Shown: one piece after another, positions 39,755 through 52,930 of the stretch
Layout: the number at the start of each line of letters is the position of its first letter
Numbering within the stretch: position 1 is the stretch's first letter
DNA from: Onchocerca volvulus
Lineage: Eukaryota > Nematoda > Chromadorea > Rhabditida > Onchocercidae
DNA length: 64,000 bases
Direction: 5' to 3'
NCBI GenBank assembly: GCA_000499405.2
Contig: HG738137.1
Span: forward strand, 26,905,928-26,969,927
Notes under the pieces: model-generated
The model's database searches: none
Seen by the model: only the letters and a program-made list of their open reading frames with translations
What the model was told of the DNA's origin: nothing
Translations under genes and position numbers: made by a program

Positions 39755-42700
39755 TTACATCGAATGAAATTGTTCTTCATCGGAGGGGTTCTTTTGTAAG
39801 TTAGTGTCAATGATTTCGGTTCTATTGGCTGAGCTGAAAAAGATTTGAATATGCGTGAAAAATTTTTAGCAAAATTCAAAAAAATTTCATGCCAGTGGAA
39901 AATGAACGGAAATTTAGAAAAATCGATTAAAATTAAATTCAGAGTATTGTTTTTACAATTTATTTTTCTTTTTTTTTTTTGTCTTAATTCCATAAGTCTA
40001 AATAAATTCGTTATAACGTCATAAATCTTTTATAGTCCAAAATAGCACCAATTTCGACAACACTACTTTTCATCATATTCAGACTTATTAAAATTCACTT
40101 AGAAAATAAAAAATCGCAAAAAATTTCCAGTAAAAAACGAGCCGTTGATAAATCGCAAAACGAAATGTGAAGGTCTGGAAGCGCGTGAAATGATAATTAT
40201 CATTTTGTCTTCTGAAAGAATTTCACCTACGATTGGTAGGCAACAAGAACGAAATCCAGAAGTTTGAAAATCAAGTTTATGTTTCACTTCGACGTATTCC
40301 TCACATACTGGATCACATTTGTAATGTGTTTCCGTAAGCTCAAAACGGATGCGACTATTTCTCTGGAATTCAAATTTTCCGATCAAAAAATACAAATTTG
40401 TCAAGTTTGTTCAAATCACTTTATAATAGAATAATTTTTCTGAATTTTCCTTGCATCATATTACATTTTCAATGGATTTTCAAAAATTTTTTTCCATCAC
40501 GAATTAATTTGCTACAAAATAGATTCAAACGAAATTTTACTAAGTCTAATATTTCGGACGTGTCAAGAAAAAAAAATAAAGGAATCCTGGATATTAAAAA
40601 TGATGAATTTTTTATTCCGAGATTTTTTTTTTTGGAACATGTCAGAATTTTCCGTGGAGCAAATAAACCTAGCAAGCATATTTTTTTCATCAAAAATGCG
40701 AAAATTTTTGAGAATTTCTATGAATGCATTTGCAATTTATCATTAATTATGATATCTGAAAATGATAAGAGTTAATAAGATGGTTTTGAGAAGTTCAATA
40801 AATTTGAGCGAAATACTAAATTTTAAAGGAATACGAATATCTTGTTCGAATATTCACTGCAGTGTTACTTCCCCCTTATCCGGTTGAATACCGGATATGG
40901 TTCAGGATTAATCTCCTCAAAAAGGTTTACGAAAAATGCTGTAAAGTCATTCATTCCATTCTATTCATTAATTATTGAAAAATTAACCGAATAAATTTTC
41001 CAGTAACAGTTCGATGAACCGGTATATTCTAATAGTTGCCATTCATTACTGGCTAATTTCTCGTAACCACATGCTTAAATAAAAAGTTTTTTTTTTTTTC
41101 TTATTTGCTAGAAATAGAATTTCATTCAGTGTTTTAAAAATCTCAATAATCTTTTAAAATTCGCTAAAGACGAAGGTTGAAATTGTTTGAATTTTCTTGA
41201 AACGTGCAAAAATTTCAATTCAAATTATTTCCCAGAATTTTTGATTTTCAAAAATTTCTAAAATTTCCAATAAATTAGCACAATTCATTAGAATTCAATT
41301 TGATTTATTAAAAATATTTCCGCTAACTTTCTCCATTACTTTACATCAATACTTTTCTGTTTTCATAGTAATTTATCTCTAAGCAATTTGTAATTCAATT
41401 CAATCTTTTAACAATTTTCTTAATTTGAGTAATGATTATTTCCAATATTTTTCCTGCATATTGCTAAAAAGCACGCAAAATTTATTTGGAAAAAGTTCAC
41501 TTACAAGAATATTGTAGATTGGTGCATTCTTGACCACCAAAGCCTTCCGGACATTTGCAAACATTACAATTATTCGGATCCGGATAGCCACCATGACGAC
41601 ATCGTAAATTTGTCATTTGACATCTATCTGATTTAATTTATTTCAATATTGCATTCTTTTATATCATTTTTCTATTTCATTTTAAAAACAAATTTTTCAT
41701 GTGCGAAATCTGTGAATTGCTCAATTTGTTGGAAAAAATAGTAGAAAAAGTAAAATATTACTATGTAATTTTATATATTTAAAAATATTTTATCTATCCA
41801 TGAATTTAAATCGTTCAGATAATTCATTCTTTGCATTATGCGTCAATGAATTCATAATTGATAATTACATATTATACGTAGTGTTTTGTTAAGCAATTGA
41901 TTAAGTGAATGAATAAATATTAAAATTGAAAACTGGATTTCATTGGTAGTTAAATTTTTTTTTTTTTTTTGAAATTTGCATGATAAATTAAGAAACCTGT
42001 TAAAACAATAAAATGAATTGATTTGTTTGAAATCGATAAATGATGGCTTTACACGATTGCCAACAGTTGAACGATACTTCACATCGATTGGATCAACCGT
42101 AAAATCCATAAATCGTTTTGTAAATGTCTGACGATTATAAATTTAAATTACATGGGCAAAATCTTTTTAAATTGTTGATGAAATTGAGTACCAAGCAATT
42201 AGAACCGCGATTTCTCATCTTTTCCTCTCCAAAAAAAAGAAAAAATTTCCCAGTAGAGCATATCAAATTAAAATTATTGAGGTATTTTATCAAATTAATC
42301 AATTTCATTCAAGAAATTTACTGTTTGAATAATCAATTTTTCTTGAAAAGAACAGAATTTCTTATGCTTTTATTTATTGAATTAAATCAAATGAATGTCA
42401 ACTTGAAAATTATTAATTTTTCGAATTCGTTGAAGTTTCCAGATTTTTTTGTTTCAAATTCAATTTAAACAATATCGTGTAATTTTTTGGCAATAGAAAT
42501 GTCAAAATTTTGCAAATTTGCAAAAATTTCATTATTTTCCGTAAAGTTGAGATTTTGTTGGTCAAATTAATAAATTTTCCATTTGAACATTAATATTAAT
42601 AATTGAGCAGAAAAAGCTATTTGATTAGCATATTATCATTATCAGCAAAACATACGTTAGTTGCATAGTGCATCACGGATCCGAGGTCATAGGGCACTCC

Positions 42701-45700
42701 CAAATCGATGAGTTGCGATGGATTAAGTTTTTCGAAATTTCCTTCAGTTCCACTTATGACATTTTTCAAATTGATATGGACATATTTATCACGATCCGGT
42801 CTCACCTGTTCATGCCAGAATCCCAGTGCATGGCCAAGTTCATGTGAAATAATGCCAAGCTTAAAAATAAAGTTTCTTGAAATTTGTTCAGAATTATCGC
42901 AAGAAATTGTTTTAAAACTATAAATATATTGAAAAACCAACAGTTTCACAACCATCACCAATTGAAATTATTTGACTACCACCTAGTCTTCCAACACTCG
43001 AATAACATCTGAAAAATGACAATTTAGCTAGCTAATTATAGCTGAAATTTTGGAAAAATCAATAATCGAATTTAAAAAATCATTTCAAATGATTTTCTTT
43101 TCATTCTACCGCTTTAGAAATTTAAAGATACAAAAAAAAAAGTTGAAACAAGCCAATAAAGAAGTAAATTAATGAAAAATAAAATATCCAAGCTACTTGA
43201 AACTATAAAAATTATTGCATATTTGTTTGAAATTACTTTCTTATAATATAAGAGATTTTTCGTTCATTTGCGAATTATCTAAAAAAGGTCAATGATGTTA
43301 GCCAAAAATTAAATCTCTCTAATTCGTTCGATGATTGAAATTCCAGATCATTTCCTTTTTTGATTGATTAATTCGAAATGATAAACTTTTGGCAAAATAT
43401 TTTGCTTTTTTCATTATATCAGTTACAAATAGTTTCTGCCACAGTATTGATTAGTTTTAAATGAAATTTTTAATGCATTCCTGATAAAAATTAATCCATA
43501 AATAGACAAAACAGTTAGATGAAATTCCAAAAATTCAAAACAGAAAGTTTACCCGCTTCCAATGATAAAAAATAAATAATCATCATCCAGTTTATTTTCC
43601 TCGAAACGTAAACATGTTTCACGTTCCCAATAACGTAGAGCTTTACGAATATAATCTTGCCATACTCCTGAAAAAGTACCAATTCTGGTACGATAATCAA
43701 TATATATGATCGAAATCTGTATACTTAAAATCAATCTATTTCTAATTATATCGCAAAAATTATACTTAAAAAAAAAATTATACAAAATTTTACGTCTAAA
43801 GAGCTAAAAATAAAATCTCAAAATTTTATTACTGATAAATAGTAAAACATTGATAATAGACAAACTATCATTATTTCCAAAGCGATATGCAATCGATTGA
43901 TTTTTCCAATGATAAGTGGGATCAGAGATTATTATTCGTTTTCCACGATATTCGCTTAATGCTTTTATCATTTTTATTTGTGATAAAGTTAGGGCTATAT
44001 CATTTTGGAAGAGAAGTCCGGCAATTCGTACATTAGATCGAATTTCGTTACGTATACGTCGATTTATTGATGGACGTATCAAAGTGCCATCCTAAAGTTT
44101 GAAGTACAAAACTTATCATACTTTTTGATAATTTTTTCAAACTTAGATGTAATCAAATTGAAATTAGCCTAAAAATGATCATTCTTTCATAATTCCAAAG
44201 ATAGCAAAATTTAATCTAATATTTGTTACTAAACTATTTTCCACCATTTCAACTTATTTTTATCATTTATAACAAAATGATAACTCGATGAATTGAAGAA
44301 TTTAGTAGACAAAATTATTCAATTCACCAAATTTTATCACTTTGTTTTGATAAATTTCCTGTAATTAAGTTTATTTCATTTTTAATTCCCTAAAAACTTG
44401 AAAAAAATTCTATGCTATAGATGGAAATTTAAAAATTACTCAATTATCTTCTGCAAAACTTGTCCCGAACAATTGCAACAAAACATTTACATTTACTGCA
44501 GCCGGATTATGCATTATTATTTCGTTATTTTACAACCAGTTCATACTATATTTTAGACAAAATAATTACTGGAAAATTAGTCGCTTATGAGTGATTGAAA
44601 ATTTAAAAATTTTTTTCAATTTTATGCAACCTACAATCAAACAAAATAGTGCTGAAATCTGTTTCAAGGACTTTGCCAAAATAAATTTAAATTGGAAGGA
44701 CTAACATAAAGATGATGTTTTGGGTCCTTTCGAGTAAAGTATTGTCGCATTAATAATAAAACTTTACCGTAGGTTTCGTCCGGATTACGGTAACGAGTCG
44801 TATTTGCTGTCACTTCGGCAATGAACTTAAATTTAAATTATTGTATTAATTAAAATTGAAAATCCTTTCAATAAGTATAAAGTTTCATGGAAATGTATTA
44901 ATAAGAAGAAGTAAAATTAATAAGTAAATATCGTAGATTGTTCAGATATGACTTGAACATGATGTCACCATACTTTTTAAATTTTTAAAGACTAAAAATT
45001 ATTAATTGAAATAACTTACACTCAATAATACAAATGATTCTGCTCAAATGAGTGATTCAAATTTCAAAAATTAGTATGCCAAATTTTAGTTGAGAAAATG
45101 GTTAGATTTAAGTGATTAAATTGAATTTATTAAAGCTGAATATTCGATAAATCAATTTACAATTACAGTTTATTTTTGCAAAAGCTAATTAACCTTTTTC
45201 ACGGCTGGTTTATCAAGATAATAATTTTGATATGTTGGTGATGATGTTTTTGGATGCGATGGAGGTAACGAATGTACCATATAAGGTTTAACCTATAAAT
45301 AACTCATTGGGAATTTTCAATTTTCATCATTTTCAGGATTGAAATTTAAATTTTCCTCACAAAATTCAAAAAAAATAACGAAAAAAACAGAAGATGGCGA
45401 ACATTTTTGCGCGGTATTAATTGGCAAGGTGGTTGTTTTTTTTCAAATAATTGCTTTGATTTAGATAATGTAGCATAAGGATTGTTTCGTGCTGCAAAAA
45501 ATTCATTTTACGGAAATGAAATGCAATAATGGTTTTAGTATCGATTGAAATAATTCTAGAATTGGTGCTTCTGAATTAAAGAACTTATCATCACAAAAAT
45601 GTGATAATTTAGTCAGATAAATGATCAGATATAATCATTTCTGATATCATGAAAAAAGAAGCAAGAGAGCTACTTTAGTTTATCTCGCCTTATCAGCTAA

Positions 45701-45852
45701 AACATTGCAATATCATTTGAACTTTTATCAGTAATAATGAAATTAGAATTCAAAATTGTAAAACCTCCGATAAACGGTTGTGCTTCAACATGAATCATTT
45801 TATTGACAGTTGTGATAATAATGATAAAAAGCCATTGTTGCTTGTTAGCCAT
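39755..45852 (-). CDS. Secreted astacin (nas-type) zinc metalloprotease with EGF and CUB modules
   Basis: Thirteen minus-strand exons: 45852-45765, 45491-45403, 45292-45194, 44825-44706, 44091-43866, 43667-43553, 43008-42942, 42859-42656, 42127-41997, 41623-41505, 41073-40988, 40362-40139 and 39833-39755. They encode 548 residues. Residues 1-~24 are a signal peptide ([10 protein letters not shown] core) and ~25-185 a pro-region. The catalytic domain carries [11 protein letters not shown], the zinc site [12 protein letters not shown] (H274, H278, H284) and the Met-turn SVMHY (329-333). An EGF-like module follows (~381-418, [15 protein letters not shown]). Then comes a CUB domain (~421-522, CGYEKLA...CYWKIYS...GFRSCC). 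The layout fits the nematode NAS astacins that cleave cuticle collagen or other matrix proteins; the exact orthologue cannot be assigned. No TSP1 repeat was found. The last exon is uncertain: another frame there stays open for about 90 residues but needs an incompatible phase. Confidence 0.85.
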
Positions 45853-48747
45853 ATCATTTAAAGTTTTTACGATGATACAGAAAATTTCAACAGTATCTAT
45901 TCGTTTGATTCGTTATGATTTCTGGAAGATTTTAATTTAGGAATTGACGTTGAATGGCTTTCATATAATTTTTTTCAGTAGTTTCTAAAAATTGCCGAAA
46001 TTAGTTTAAACCAATAAACTATTTCAAGTTTTAAATGTTACAATGGAAAGAAAGAAAAAAAAAAAGAAAGTTTAATTATTGTTCCGAGATTCCGATGATT
46101 CTTGTAAAAATGCATAAATGTTTTATGATAAATCTTGAAATGAATGTCAAGGAGACAATAATTTTTGATGACAATTGATTGAGATCATTTTCCGGAATTG
46201 ATAATCAGGAATGCCATAATAAATGCAAAGATAAAAAAAAAAGAAAAAGAAACATAATCAGTGAACTGAAAGGACATTATTCTTTAGTAACTACTCAAAT
46301 TCGCACAATTTCTTTTTATATGTGAATTTTTATTCCACGATTAATATAAAAACTTGCAAAAGCAAAGTGGTATTGCAAATCTCGACAAGAAAAACTTGAA
46401 AAAAACTTTTTTAAATCACAAGGACGAAAGGAGGAGAAAAGTATTTAGATTTAATAATACATTAGTAAGACAAATTCACGAAAAAAAGTTGAATATTTCT
46501 TTGTGATACAATGTGTTAGTTTCATAAATTACTTGCAAATTGCAATTCTGCAAAACTTAATGATACTATTGTTGTGAAGAAAATGAATGATAGAAAGAAA
46601 TCAATCATTTGTTCTAAAATTAATGAAGTTTATAAAAGAATTTTTGAAAAAATAGGTACCAAACTGGTCCAACTATCAGGAATACAATCAGCAATAAGGT
46701 AGAAAATCATGAATTCGAGGATTCAAAAAAGTTTCAATTTTTCGATTTTTTTTTTTCTTTAAATAATGACCATAAATTAAAATGGTAAAATTTTTGAAAA
46801 AAAAACATTTCAATTTGAGAAATTATTTTTAAAAAATATGTTTGAAATTCTTAAAAAAAAAAATCTCCCGAAAAACTTTTTTCTTAGTTCTCATCAGTTA
46901 ACATAAACATTGCATAAAATAATATTTTCGGGACTAAGATAGATCGCCTACATTATTTAAATTTTTTTTGCTGAAAGAGTTAAATGAAATTTTAAATCGA
47001 ATCTATAAATCCAAAAATATTAAATTAATATTACTTCGAAAAATAAGCAGCTATTTCAACTTTTTTGTTTTGAATTAATTCTTCGAATTCTATTACATAA
47101 GTACTATTTTCTCGGGAGCTGATCAAGAAATTACATTCTTCTTCCTGGATAAGAAGATGAAGAAGTTCGAATTTATCCATCACATAATTACTAACTTAAA
47201 AGCAATAATCTAAAACTCAATGATATTGTGATCTTTTTTTTTTCTTGTTTTTAGAGCAAATAAATCGGTATTGCATATTTATAATTACAAATATCCTACT
47301 TTTTCTATAATGCGATAAATTTACTTCAGTATTAATAATTGGTATTGCAATTATCATCATCATTCTCTATTTCAGTATAAATAATTTTGTCAGAAATTGC
47401 ATGAAATAATTCAAAATTATTAATCGAAATATTTGAAATTCAATTTTTAATCCGCAATTGACAATTTGAATTTTAATTGCGTAAAATCATGGCTCATTCT
47501 ATTATATTTGCATAAATGAATTTAAATGTTTAATTGATTGTTAATTCAATATTTAATTCTATTTTTAATTTCAAATTTTATCGCAAAAAAAATTTTTTAT
47601 TATATCTTCTGTGAAAAATTTTATGAAAATAAAAGGCCATCATTTCGAATGTTCCATTTGCTACAAAATGTTGCGAAAAATCCTTTAAAATTTCCGGGAA
47701 AAAAAGTAGAATACATGGATAATCAATATTTGTTATTGTTTTTAATTAAAATCTATAATTAATAAAAAGGTTGATGATTATCATATCATAATGTTATCTA
47801 AAATTCCATTATCATTATTCCTTCAAGCAAAACAGGTAAATATTTGCATTGCATTGTTTCAATTCTTCGCTTTTTTTTTTCTTTTTTTTTTTTTAATTAT
47901 CATTAGTATCGGATAGTTTATATATATTAGCTATGATGAAAGCGTGGAAAAAAAATATTACTCATAATTTTCGCCTTGAAATTTTTTACTTTCAATTCAT
48001 CAATTTTATTAAATTTAAACAATTAAAGAACGATTTTTTTTTTTTAAATAAAGAAAGGAAAATTTTGTTAAATAATGCTTATTCTAAGAATAGAAATGAA
48101 AAAATATTAAATTTCTTGCTAAATGCTAAATTTCTTCAATAAATTTTTATAATAAAAGCAAAATATATTTTTTTTTGTCATATATTGTTTCGCCAAATAA
48201 AGTGAACGCAACAATCATATTGTCATTTCAATTTTTTACGAATTTTTTTTAGCAAAAAATAATGCTTCATTTAAATAATTATCAATAAATTGATAAAATG
48301 ATAAATTTTAGGCGGAGAAATTGATAATTAAACTTACGTGAATGATAATACGTCTTGTAATAGAAGTGATGGTAATTAGTTAAATGCTCCCTACATTTTT
48401 GATTTATTAGACGACTAATTGGAATTTGAAATATATCGTAAAAGTTGAAATATAGACTTCAATAATGACAGCAATAAATATTATTAGCATTAAAATCTAA
48501 AAGTGCGGGAAAAGATTCGATTGAAAAAAAAAAAGAGTTTGACATGAAATTGACAAAATATTTCAATTAATCTTAAATGAGCAAAATTTTTTTTTTTTTT
48601 CAAATGAAATTAATATATATAAGTCAAAAAAAAAGTGATTATTTCTATAGTTAATTTAAATTTTCTGTAAAATTCGATTTATTGAAAACAAAATTTATTG
48701 ATCGAATTAATTGATTGAATTGATATGATCAATTAATCAGTATTTTT
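45853..48747. other. Intergenic, astacin to MSP/VAP-like gene
   Basis: About 2.9 kb lying between the start of the astacin gene and the stop of the next minus-strand gene. It is very AT-rich, with many A/T runs and no coding frame I can support. Confidence 0.6.
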
Positions 48748-51095
48748 TTAACCATGAAGAAACAATGAACGACCCAGCAACATGATAATTATTACTATAA
48801 ATGCAAATTTCATATATGTCAAATTAGAAATCGCTTTTTCTAATTTGTCATCTGCTTTACTTTGCTGTTCTTTGATTAAAAATTTCATTGCCTCAAATTC
48901 TTGCGATATTTTTTCTATTTGACCTTTGATTGTTTTGATTGATTCTATACCATCGGTATCTCCGGCACTCACCAGTATCGCTTTTTTCCTCGGTTGAGGA
49001 GGCGCTAATGGTCGTTTTATTTTCTCGTCTACTGTTTTCTTCTTTTCTAAATTCAAATCACATTTAAAATTTAAAAGTATAAAATAGGGAAAGTTTAAAA
49101 AAAAAAAAAAATTATCAAAAAGACAGGAATTGTATAATGCTTAAATTTCTATTGAAAGAAAGAAAGAAAAATAGTTTCAAAAAATCTACCATCTTCATCG
49201 TCCTCATCTTCACCTATCAAATGTTCCTCATATTCAAACATTGGCTGTGTCACGCTCAATTTTTTCATCATCAATTATTGCCTACAAATAAGAATGATTA
49301 TTTCAATCCTTTTTTTTCTAAAACTTCTAAAACTTTTACATAGATTATATGAATATACGAAATATATGATGTAATAAGATAACAATAAAAATTTTGATTA
49401 AACATTATAAAGAAAGTTTTAATGATAAATTATCAAAAGAATAGCAAAATCAACGCTAAATTTTGAATCGTTTGATAGTTTACGAACAAGAAATTGTCTT
49501 TTGCAAATAAGACAAATTAACTTAAATAATTATACTTATTAAATATATTATTAATTCATTTTGTATAAATAAGGAATGAATAAATATCGGAAATTTAAAA
49601 ATGATGATATATATTAAGAAAACAATTTTGATGATAAGATTTCTTTCTATTTTTTCACTTAATTAACACTGGCTGAAAAAAATTGTGTATCGAATTTACC
49701 GGTGCTAGAAATTTCTGTCCACGTCGAGTAACCGCTTGTCCTTGTAAATGCGGTACAGTTTCGGGTATTTTTTGATCTTTATATGCTACAAAAATTGAGA
49801 AATTTTTTTCAAAACTATTAAAGATGCACCTGATATTTTTTAATTCGATATGATAGTAAAGCGAATAGCTTTTGAGAGTGTAACTGATAAGGAGAATATC
49901 GATTAATGAGCTAAGAATTTTCAAATTATCAGAATATTTGAAATTCGAAACTTTCATTATTTCTGTAAATTATCAGTTATCAAATATATGAAATATCAGT
50001 TTATCTTTAAAAGACAATTTGAAAAAAAAAAAGAGAAAAAAAGCTACCTCTGATTCGAATTTTGACTTGTCCAACTTCGGCACCTTCTAGAAATGGCTTC
50101 CGAGGATCGTAACCACTTGGTGCTGCGATATATTCGACCATTAAAAAAGTTTTTCCAGGTTTGCCCGGCTAAAAATACATTTGTCTCTTATATTCAAGAG
50201 AAACAAACAAAAAAAAATGCATCATTAATGATACATCTCGAGATTCAGATGACATCTCACACTGTGTTTACATACAGAAATAATGAATCTTGGTTTTTCA
50301 ATAAATAAATCTGCTCCAAAATAACAGAAAGTGACATTTATTTTAACAACAAAAAGAAAAAAAAATGAGTTTTTGGGTTCAAGAATTCAAAATGAAAAAT
50401 TCAAAATTCATTCAGAATCTCAAATCATTCGGAATTCATAATTGTGAATTCAGAATTCAAAATCAAAAACTAGAATCATCCAGAATTTAGATTCTAAATC
50501 ATCCGGAATTCATAATTGAGAATTCAGAATTCAAAATCACGAATTAGATAGAACCATTCAGAATTTGGAAACATTTAAAATTTATAATCAAGAATATTTA
50601 AAAATTCTATCAAACATACGAATTTATTTCAGCGATTCATACCCGACGTTCCAAAATAAGTTGTTTTTTCTGCCCCGGTCGCATGAATCGCAGCGGTGGT
50701 TTGTCCTTTGGTGGAAAAAATACAAAGATTCATCAGTAATATTACTATTAGTAATTAAAATCATGCTTACTTTGAATTAATTAGACTTCATTCCATACAT
50801 TTCTTTTCTTGGTTGCTTATATTTTACTAATAATAATCTAATAAATTTTTCCTTTGACAAAAACAAACCAAAAAAAAAAAAAAAAAAAGACTGATTATAT
50901 TGAAAATTTATTTTTTTAATATTAAGTAATTTAAGATATTGTCAAAACTTTTCCAATTCTTTTTTTTTTTTTCGAATCGATTTAAATTACTCGGTATAAA
51001 TCGAAATATTTTTTCTTCAATCTAACTCTGAAGCAAAGACGATCGGTACCAAAACATTCAAATATATTAGTGATAAATCCACCTGTGCATGCTAC
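48748..51095 (-). CDS. Divergent MSP/VAP-like tail-anchored membrane protein, first exon not found
   Basis: Six minus-strand exons: 51095-50991, 50705-50643, 50168-50048, 49785-49700, 49244-49190 and 49046-48748. They join in frame to 242 residues; human VAPB has 243 in total. The first three exons resemble an MSP (PapD-like) domain: GTDRLCFRVRLKKKYFDLYR followed by DKPPLRFMRPGQKKQLIL aligns without gaps to VAPB from VCFKVKTTAPRRY, and KTFLMVEYIAAPSGYDPRKP matches KHKFMVQSMFAP. An acidic patch (EHLIGEDEDDEDE), a basic/proline linker, a coiled coil (~160-215) and a C-terminal membrane helix (KFAFIVIIIMLLG) complete the VAP plan. VAP proteins sit in the ER and bind FFAT motifs at membrane contacts. 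Similarity is weak, so this may be a nematode paralogue rather than VPR-1. The first strand of the domain and the start codon should lie upstream in 51.1-53.6 kb. Confidence 0.65.
50422..50545. repeat. Tandem duplication, 74-bp period, in MSP/VAP-like intron
   Basis: Two copies of a unit beginning aaatcatYcggaattcataa start at 50422 and 50496. Each continues into gaattcagaattcaaaatca with few differences. The unit is itself built from gaattca-like pieces. It lies in the intron between 50643 and 50168. Confidence 0.85.
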
Positions 51096-52039
51096 CTAAA
51101 ATTTTCTATTCCATCAAATATTATTCTATTTTATTTGTCTTATTAATGAAATTAATTCAATGAAATCAGAAATAATTATTTACTTATTTAACAAATGAAA
51201 GAGAAAGAAATGGGAAAGGATTTCATTTAAAATAATAATCATATAACTGAAAATTACAGTAAAGTAACAAATTTCTGATTTTGTAAAGTATTAAATATGT
51301 CAAATTTGTATTTTTTTTTTTCAATTATCATGAAAACTCTTAATTGGGGAATGAGAAACAAAAAACAAAAAATAAAGAAAAAAAAGAAAAGAAAAAAGAA
51401 CAAAAATTAGTTAAAATAATAATATTTCTTTTCTTTTTAGTAGATTATAACATTTGAATGATATGATATGATAAGAAGTGATAACAAAAAAGAAGAAAGA
51501 ATTTATATGAAAATAAGCCTGCATAAGTGCTAGTGTAACGGTAATATATGACATATTTGAAGGGAAATGAAAATCCTAGTAAAAAGTAACCGTATGTAAT
51601 TAACGTATTTATAAAATTAACGTAAAAAAATGATAAATTTTCAATTTAAAGAAAAATAAAAATATTTTTTTATTATGCTAATTAATGACAATGAAACTAC
51701 GCATAAGTTCAATAATTTTAAATTCAATTTCTTGCCATTTCTTTTTTCGTCTTTTTTTTTCTTTTTTAATATAAATTAATTAATTTAATTAAATTCATTA
51801 TATCTTTTTCATTCATGCAGTTAATCAATTATAGCTATTAATGAATGGAATGTTTTTTTTTTTTTGGCTTTTCAATATATTCTGATTAATTTTATAATTA
51901 TCAGTAAATTTTCCTCTCTTTCTGATATGTCTTGATTTTATCATATCATTGAAATAATTCCTCGTCTCAATCTTCGTTATATTATCTATTCTCATAACAG
52001 TGATACCTTACGTATGCATAAGATACCGCTGTGAGATAT

Positions 52040-52400
52040 ATCGATGTATGGTGCATATGGTATCATTGATATGAACCATATGGTATCATTCTAGAACACA
52101 TCGAAATGGTGCAGAGGTTGTCAATCTAGGATATATTGATATGGTGCATGGCGTATTATTCAAGGACACATCAATATGGGACATGAGGTGTCATTCTGGA
52201 ACACAGTGATATGGTGCTGAAGGTGTCATTCATATGATTCATGGTGTATCATTTTAGGACACATCGATATGGGGCATGAGTGTCATTCTGGACACATCGA
52301 TATGATACAGAGGGTGTCATTTTAGGACACATCGTATGGAGCAAATGGTACCTCTACAGAACACAATGATATGGTGCATAGGGTGTAAATTATAAGGCAT
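52040..52400. repeat. Degenerate minisatellite, ~36-43 bp unit
   Basis: About nine imperfect copies of a unit approximating gacacatcgatatggtgcat followed by gaggtgtcattctag. Copies vary in length (for example a shortened copy near 52270-52290). At unit junctions ggtgtc and gacac are separated by six or seven bases, so each junction can fold into a small stem-loop. Confidence 0.85.
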
Positions 52401-52479
52401 ATTCACGAGATACCACTGGAATATATCAACAGACAAATAGCAAAGTAATAAACATACATTAGAAGCTACCGATAGACAT

Positions 52480-52930
52480 ACATAGAATACATGTACCGAT
52501 CGGTGCCACTGGTGGGTAGTATATACCATGAGGAAGTATTTATACACATTAGGAGACAGACATACGTTGGTTCGGTATCATTTGTAGTAGTGTACACCTG
52601 TGAACCAGAGCACAGAAAAGGAAGTACGTAGGAACCGAGAGGGAGAGAGAGATGTACCTACCGGTCGGGTGCCTCTGGTGATAATATACACCGTAAATCA
52701 TCACCTGGACAAACATGTCTATACACTGAGAGAGACATACACACACATACACACCAATCGATTGGTACCCAAATTGGTAGATGAGAGGATGAGGAATGGT
52801 AGGTAGCTGAGAGAGAAACGGTAGAATGAAGAGAGAAGCAGAGAAAGGCACCTCATATTACCACCGTACAGAGAAGGATGGAGAAAGAGATGGATGGATG
52901 GAACCGGAGCAAACAACACATTTGCTGCTG
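52480..52930. other. Less AT-rich island with imperfect duplications
   Basis: The segment atgtaccgatcggtgccact (about 52490) and its continuation ggtgggtagtatatacc recur in altered form about 160 bp later as atgtacctaccggtcgggtg followed by cctctggtgataatataca. A GA-rich run (ccgagagggagagagagatg, about 52636) and a CA-rich run (acatacacacacatacacac, about 52736) are included. Open frames of 66-100 codons cross it on both strands but read as repeat translations. Confidence 0.6.

Noticed and set aside
40398..40775. 125-codon plus-strand frame next to the CUB exon
   Set aside because: It falls in an intron of the astacin gene, is rich in Phe/Asn/Lys, and has no matching neighbours on that strand.
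52317..52919. Minus-strand frames of 66-100 codons
   Set aside because: They run through tandem and GA/CA-rich repeats; the peptides (repeated Val-Cys and Leu-Ser units) are repeat translations and lack splice support as MSP first exons.
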